The notes beneath the pieces are model-generated. The model was given only the letters and a program-made list of their open reading frames with translations. It searched no databases and was not told the origin of the DNA. From Chloroflexota bacterium (GTDB taxonomy: Bacteria; Chloroflexota; Limnocylindria; Limnocylindrales; CSP1-4), in NCBI GenBank assembly GCA_016191345.1, contig JACPOU010000047.1, positions 51,791 to 115,790 on the forward strand: DNA of 64,000 nucleotides, read 5' to 3'. Below, piece after piece: positions 60,441 through 64,000 of this stretch (positions within the stretch are counted from its first letter, which is position 1; each line of letters opens with the position of its first letter). Both the position numbers and the translations under genes were made by a program.

Positions 60441-60650
60441 ATGCAGGATCCCGCCCCGAAGCCGCGCTCGTCGCTGCGCATCTGGCTCGCCGTCGCCGTC
60501 GCCCTCGCCGGGGGCGTCTGGATGCTCCAGGGCCTCGGGATCCTGACCGGGCGGAGCTTCATGGTCGGCGACCCGCTGTGGGTCGTCATCGGGGCGCTGA
60601 CGGTGGTGGCCGGCGGGGCGGTCCTCGCTCGGGAGCTCAGGCGCCGCTGA
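60441..60650 (+). CDS. 69-aa two-helix membrane protein
   Basis: A small protein with a basic N-terminus (DPAPKPRSSLRIW), two hydrophobic helices (LAVAVALAGGVWMLQGLGIL and PLWVVIGALTVVAGGAVLA) joined by a short turn containing TGRSFMVGD, and a basic end (RELRRR). WMLQGxGxxxGSFMxGD-like turns occur in small DUF-type membrane proteins of high-GC bacteria. CATGCT lies 6 nt before ATG 60441. Its last 14 bp overlap the ArsC-like gene on the other strand. Function unknown. Confidence 0.75.
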   Translation: MQDPAPKPRSSLRIWLAVAVALAGGVWMLQGLGILTGRSFMVGDPLWVVIGALTVVAGGAVLARELRRR

Positions 60651-61014
60651 GCAGCCGCTTCCAGGCGGCCTCGTCACGACCGGCCGCGAACCCGTTGCCG
60701 ACCCGGACGAGCGGGAGGAGCAGGAGCCCCTGGTTCGCGAGCAGGCGCTCGGCGAGCTCGGCGTCGTCCATGCGCAGGTAGCCGAGGCCGGCATCGGTCC
60801 AGGCCCGGCCGCCCGTGTCCGCGAGCGCGGCGGCGCCGAGGCGCTCCACGAACCGGCGCAGCTCCCCGGCGGCGATCGGCTTGCGCCGGAGGTCGATGAA
60901 CTGGATCGCGAGGCGGCGCTCCTTGAAGAAGCGCTCGGCGGCGCGCGTGGCAGCCGAATCGTCACGGCCGAAGACCTGGATGAGCGGCCCGGCCGGCGGG
61001 GCGGGCGGGCTCAC
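60637..61014 (-). CDS. ArsC/Spx-fold protein lacking the catalytic cysteine
   Basis: A 125-residue thioredoxin-like protein of the ArsC/Spx/YffB group: LIQVFGRDDSAATRAAERFF aligns with the usual C-x5-R active-site loop (GTRKCPDTRKA) but has Asp/Ser in place of the cysteine, followed by KERRLAIQFIDLRRKP and a C-terminal LVRVGNGFAAGRDEAAWKRL that matches the family. Without the Cys it cannot be an arsenate reductase of the known mechanism. The GTG at 61014 overlaps the stop of the 73-aa gene (GTGA), so both proteins are co-produced. Confidence 0.82.
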   Translation of the reverse strand: MSPPAPPAGPLIQVFGRDDSAATRAAERFFKERRLAIQFIDLRRKPIAAGELRRFVERLGAAALADTGGRAWTDAGLGYLRMDDAELAERLLANQGLLLLPLVRVGNGFAAGRDEAAWKRLLSGA

Positions 61015-61232
61015 CGCCTGTCCTCGGCCGTCGCCTGTCCCTCGGCCGTCGCGCCGGCGCGGGCCGCCGGGCCGCCCCCCGGCTCGATGACCACGATGGG
61101 ACGGTGGGGCGGCGACTCCCCTCGGTAGGGGCGGTGCCTGATGGGCCGGTAGAGCCAAGGGTGGCGGCGGCGGTCGAAGCGGCTGACGGAGAACCGGCCG
61201 GTGGGCCGGCAGACGAGGGTCGGGAGGGCCAC
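61011..61232 (-). CDS. 73-aa basic protein coupled to the ArsC-like gene
   Basis: A small protein with an Arg/Pro/His-rich composition: LVCRPTGRFSVSRFDRRRHP, WLYRPIRHRPYRGE, then IVVIEPGGG and an Ala/Glu tail. I do not recognise it. It is likely real: TACCCT (61239-61244) lies 6 nt before GTG 61232, matching other leaderless starts, and its stop overlaps the next start (GTGA). RRRHPWLYRPIRHRPY looks like a nucleic-acid or membrane-surface binding patch (inference only). Confidence 0.6.
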   Translation of the reverse strand: MALPTLVCRPTGRFSVSRFDRRRHPWLYRPIRHRPYRGESPPHRPIVVIEPGGGPAARAGATAEGQATAEDRR

Positions 61233-61281
61233 AGGCGAAGGGTAGCCGGTCGGCTACCATCGACCGGACAGGAGGTGCCCG

Positions 61282-61545
61282 GTGTCCGTCTGGTTCACGG
61301 TCCAGCTCGACGACAAGCCCGGCTCGCTTGCGCGCGTCGCCACGGCGCTCGCGGAGCGCGGCGTGAACATCACCGGGATCGTGGGCGTCGCCGAGGACAC
61401 CGACGGAGCCCTGATGCTCATCACCTCGGACGCGGCCGCGACACGCGCAGCCTTCCAGTCGCTCGGCCTCGCCTTCGAGGAGCACGACGCATCCGGCGGG
61501 ATGGACCCGGACCGGATGAGCCTGTCCGACCTCCGCGGCCGCTGA
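61282..61545 (+). CDS. Single ACT-domain protein
   Basis: An 87-residue ACT domain: WFTVQLDDKPGSLARVATAL, AERGVNITGIVGVAEDTDGA, then LMLITSDAAATRAAFQSLGL. The GTG at 61282 has AGGAGGTG 4-11 nt upstream; TACCAT at 61256-61261 is a likely -10. It is the first gene of an apparent operon with the DUF5612-type protein (13 bp gap) and exonuclease III, and is divergent from the 73-aa gene. The ligand is probably an amino acid. Confidence 0.87.
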   Translation: MSVWFTVQLDDKPGSLARVATALAERGVNITGIVGVAEDTDGALMLITSDAAATRAAFQSLGLAFEEHDASGGMDPDRMSLSDLRGR

Positions 61546-61558
61546 CCGGCGCGATCTG

Positions 61559-62329
61559 GTGGCACGTCGTTCCGCCCTGCCCCAGACCGTCGCGGTTCGT
61601 CTCGTCCTCGACGATGCCCCCGAGGCCCTCGCCGGCCTGGTCGCCGGCATCGCGGCCGGCGGTGGATCGGTCCGCACGCTCTCCACCGTCCGGCGGATGA
61701 CGCCGCCGGTCGCGGGGCCGAAGCCCGGCGATCCTCTCGCCGATCCCGAGGGGGCCGCTGCGGCCGGCGCTGTGGCGACGGGCGGCACCGGAGCGGAGAC
61801 CGGGCGCATCGAGGTCGAGATCGAGGTCGAAGGGCTCGAGGAGGAGCGCCTCGTCCGGACGATCCACGCCACGCCCCGGGTCCGCGCCCACCGCCTCACC
61901 CGCTCCCTCGACCGCATCTTCGGCAAGCGGGTCATCGTCATCGGCGGCGGAGCGCAGGTGGCGCAGGTGGCGCTCGGCGCGGTGAGTGAGGCGGACCGCC
62001 ACAACCTCCGGGGCGAGCGGATCTCCGTCGACACGATCGCGCTCGTCGGGGAGCAGGAGATCGCGAACGCCGTCCGGGCCGTCGCGGACCTGCCCCGGGC
62101 GCGGCTCCTCGTCCTCGCCGGATCGATCATGGGCGGCGAGATCACGACGGCCGCCCGCGAGCTCCGCGACCAGGGCATCCCCATCATCTGCCTGAACATG
62201 GCCGGCTCCATCACCGACGTCGCGGACCTCGTGGTCTCGGATCCGGTCCAGGCCGGGACGATGGCGGTCATGGCGATCGCCGACACCGCGACGTTCGACC
62301 TCGCGCGGCAGCGCGGCCGCCGATTCTGA
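61559..62329 (+). CDS. DUF5612-type ligand-binding protein with N-terminal ACT-like region
   Basis: A 256-residue protein. The N-terminal ~85 residues look like an ACT domain interrupted by a Pro/Gly/Ala insertion (VAVRLVLDDAPEALAGLVAG ... IEVEIEVEGLEEERLVRTI). The C-terminal ~150 residues match what I know as DUF5612: FGKRVIVIGGGAQVAQVALG, SEADRHNLRGERISVDTIAL, LLVLAGSIMGGEITTAAREL. The GGGAQVAQVA and SIMGG loops suggest nucleotide or anion binding. It sits between a single-ACT gene and exonuclease III, and probably works with the former as an amino-acid sensor pair. Function unproven. Confidence 0.8.
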   Translation: MARRSALPQTVAVRLVLDDAPEALAGLVAGIAAGGGSVRTLSTVRRMTPPVAGPKPGDPLADPEGAAAAGAVATGGTGAETGRIEVEIEVEGLEEERLVRTIHATPRVRAHRLTRSLDRIFGKRVIVIGGGAQVAQVALGAVSEADRHNLRGERISVDTIALVGEQEIANAVRAVADLPRARLLVLAGSIMGGEITTAARELRDQGIPIICLNMAGSITDVADLVVSDPVQAGTMAVMAIADTATFDLARQRGRRF

Positions 62330-62339
62330 GGGCCCCTCG

Positions 62340-63239
62340 GTGCGGATCGCGACGTGGAACGTCAACTCGCTCAAGGCCCGGATGGAAGCCGTCGAGATCT
62401 GGCTTGCCCGCGTCCAGCCGGACGTGCTGCTGATCCAGGAGACGAAGCTCGCCGACCCCGACGCCCCCGTCATGCCGTTCGCGATGCTCGGCTACGAGCT
62501 GGCGCACCACGGCGAGGGTCGCTGGAACGGCGTCGCGATCGCGAGCCGCATCGGGATCGAGGATGTGGTCACGAACTTCGGGGATGGACCGGTCCGCGAC
62601 AGCTCCCCGGGCGCGACGGTCTCGGTGTCCGAGGAGGACTTCAATCCGCTGGACGAGGCCCGGATGGTCTCGGCGACCTGCGGCGGGATCCGCATGGCCT
62701 CGCTGTACGCCCCGAACGGGCGCGTGGTGGGATCGCCGTTCTTCGAGGGCAAGCTCCGCTGGTTCGAGCGGCTCTCGCGCTGGCTCGCGGAGAGTTGCTC
62801 GCCCGGCGAGCTGCTGCTGCTCGCCGGCGACTACAACGTGACGCCAGCCGATGTCGACGTCTGGAGTCCCGCCCGGGCGCACGGAGGGACCCATGTCTCC
62901 GAGCCCGAGCGGGCGGCGCTCGCTCGCCTGCGCGAGTGGGGGCTCGCGGACGCGTACCGGGCGGTCAATGCTTCGCCCGGGCGGTTCTCGTGGTGGGACT
63001 ACCGGGCCGGGATGTTCCATCGGAACGAGGGGATGCGGATCGACCTGCTGTACGGGACGGTGCCGGTGGTCGAGCGGGTCGTCTGGGCCGAGATCGACCG
63101 CCAGGCGCGGAAGGGCCCGCCCGTGCCCTCGGATCACGCGCCCGTGGTCATCGACCTCGATGAGCGCGGCGCGGCGTTCGATCCTGGCTGGGACGGCGCG
63201 CTGGAGCGAATCGCCGCGCGAACTCGACCACGGCGGTAA
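62340..63239 (+). CDS. xthA: Exodeoxyribonuclease III (AP endonuclease)
   Basis: A 299-residue ExoIII/AP endonuclease for base-excision repair: IATWNVNSLKARMEAVEIWL, LIQETKLADPDAPV (metal-binding Glu), GDYNVTPADVDVW (Asp/Asn pair), and SDHAPVVIDL with the catalytic His at the end. The length is ~30 residues above E. coli XthA owing to a C-terminal tail (FDPGWDGALERIAARTRPRR). The GTG at 62340 follows the DUF5612-type stop by 10 bp. A 23-bp tandem array begins 5 nt after its TAA. Confidence 0.94.
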   Translation: MRIATWNVNSLKARMEAVEIWLARVQPDVLLIQETKLADPDAPVMPFAMLGYELAHHGEGRWNGVAIASRIGIEDVVTNFGDGPVRDSSPGATVSVSEEDFNPLDEARMVSATCGGIRMASLYAPNGRVVGSPFFEGKLRWFERLSRWLAESCSPGELLLLAGDYNVTPADVDVWSPARAHGGTHVSEPERAALARLREWGLADAYRAVNASPGRFSWWDYRAGMFHRNEGMRIDLLYGTVPVVERVVWAEIDRQARKGPPVPSDHAPVVIDLDERGAAFDPGWDGALERIAARTRPRR

Positions 63240-63244
63240 CGTCG

Positions 63245-63465
63245 GCGCCGCTCCCGTTCCGCACGCGGCGCCGCTCCCGTTTAGCACGCGGCGACGCTCC
63301 CGTTCCGCACGCGGCGCCGCTCCCATTCGGCGCGGGGGCCCGCTCCCGTTCGGCGTGTGGGCCCGCTCCCGTTCGGCGTGTGGGCCGCCGCCCGCCCGGC
63401 CCGCGTGTGGGCCGCCGCCCGCCCCGGCCCGCGTGTGGGCCGCCGCCCGCCCCGGCCCGCACGAC
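63245..63465. repeat. Two abutting tandem arrays after xthA (23-bp x6, 27/28-bp x3)
   Basis: Array A: units of 23 bp begin at 63245, 63268, 63291, 63314, 63337 and 63360; consensus GCGCCGCTCCCGTTCCGCACG plus CG, drifting to GGCCCGCTCCCGTTCGGCGTG plus TG in the last two. Array B: units beginning GGCCGCCGCCCGCCCCGGCCC at 63383, 63410 and 63438 (27, 28, 28 bp). Array B keeps the GCGTGTG unit end of array A, so it probably grew from it. It starts 5 nt after the xthA stop. Confidence 0.92.
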
Positions 63466-64000
63466 TGCCGCCTGCCGCGGCGACCTTCTGCCACGCTTCG
63501 AACTTGCCGCCGCCTGCTCCCCCCGGTGGTGATGGGAGCGGCTGCGGTCTGATGCGGGCCCCCGCGGTGCCCGGGAGGCCTCGCTCCATGCACGGATCCT
63601 GGCTGCCAAGGAGGGCCGAGCGCCCAGGAACGCGGATTTCGCCCACCACCACTCGCCCGGAACGTACGTGGAGGATATGGACGGGGGCCGGCGGCGCGGC
63701 ACCGGTCTGCGGGCCCCGGGAGCGCTGGTCAGTGGTGTCCTTATGGCCAGGAGGCTTATCAATCCGCATTCCAGGCTCCCTGGCCAGCCCGGAGCCCGGA
63801 TCCGCGCCGGAATCCGCCGCCTCTCGTTCCGCCGCGCACCCGTCGATCACGAGAAGGAGTAACTGGGCGCGCAGAGAGGCCGGAGATCACCGGGAGCCGC
63901 ACCGCTAAGCGTTCTTGCGATAGCCGGCTCGGCAACGGGACGGGGGCCTCGCGTGGCGCACCCGTTCATCACGAGAAGGCGTGCCGCGGCGCCCGGGCAG
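63466..64000. other. Terminal stretch without a recognisable gene
   Basis: 535 bp in which I find no reliable ORF: those present on either strand have no start signal and arginine/proline-rich, family-less translations. A 24-bp direct repeat, GCGCACCCGTCGATCACGAGAAGG (63834-63857; 20 of its bases: CACCCGTCGATCACGAGAAG), recurs with two changes at 63956-63979, 122 bp apart. Composition is more mixed than in neighbouring genes. It may be a repeat-rich spacer continuing beyond the window. Confidence 0.55.

Noticed and set aside
63281..63850. 189-aa - strand ORF through the terminal arrays
   Set aside because: Its C-terminal half is the translated tandem repeat and its N-terminal half has no start signal or recognised motif.

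Overview
The window is about 70% G+C bacterial chromosome with densely packed genes on both strands. It has one tRNA and no rRNA, CRISPR array, insertion sequence, phage or plasmid gene. The closest match I can suggest is a Chloroflexota bacterium, possibly of the Limnocylindria/Ellin6529 type. That is an inference from the high GC, nickel SOD, group 3b-type hydrogenase remnant, GH57/GH13 glycogen genes and frequent leaderless starts; nothing in the window fixes the taxon.

Layout. 0.1-7 kb: TetR/MmpL export pair, class III aminotransferase, then a decayed zone (cNMP-binding protein, first third of a hydrogenase 4Fe-4S subunit ending in 31-bp repeats, and the tail of a YceI gene). 7-13 kb: acyl-CoA transferase, GAF histidine kinase with NarL-type regulator, a divergent universal stress protein, and a two-subunit CoA-transferase operon with a VOC protein between the subunits. 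13-16 kb: multi-spanning membrane protein, then two tandem-repeat fields. 15-26 kb: GabT-like aminotransferase, P5C-type dehydrogenase, HAD phosphatase, FabI, GAF-GGDEF protein, class V PLP enzyme, large membrane protein. 26-30 kb: CrcB/DUF190, small proteins, tRNA-Gly, lipoprotein, double-ACT protein, alpha/beta hydrolase.

30-44 kb is an alpha-glucan locus: glycogen synthase, GT35 phosphorylase, GH13 glycosidase, LacI regulator, GH57 glucanotransferase, GntR regulator, and a 1270-aa protein that joins a GH13-like enzyme to an alpha/beta hydrolase. Two palindromic control regions (LacI/GH57 and 45-aa peptide/GntR) lie inside it. 44-51 kb: DUF885 peptidase-like protein, GNAT, proline-racemase family enzyme, membrane protein, diaminopimelate-decarboxylase family enzyme, a gly-rich gene remnant, NTF2-like and LysM proteins. 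52-55 kb: sodN-sodX, SIS and MocA oxidoreductase. 55-59 kb: LLM oxidoreductase, MarR, MFS exporter, Rieske protein. 59.5-63.2 kb: LOG-type protein, small membrane protein, ArsC-like protein with a 73-aa partner, ACT protein, DUF5612-type protein, exonuclease III. The last 760 bp are repeats and sequence with no recognisable gene.

Three features run through the window. (1) Many first genes lack a Shine-Dalgarno and instead have a TAnnnT hexamer 6-7 nt before the ATG/GTG, the arrangement of leaderless transcripts. (2) Short tandem arrays sit at gene 3' ends; in three cases the repeat unit contains the gene's own stop codon. (3) Several genes survive only as ends (hydrogenase subunit, YceI, gly-rich protein), indicating recent deletions. 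The most distinctive single gene is the GH13-alpha/beta hydrolase fusion.
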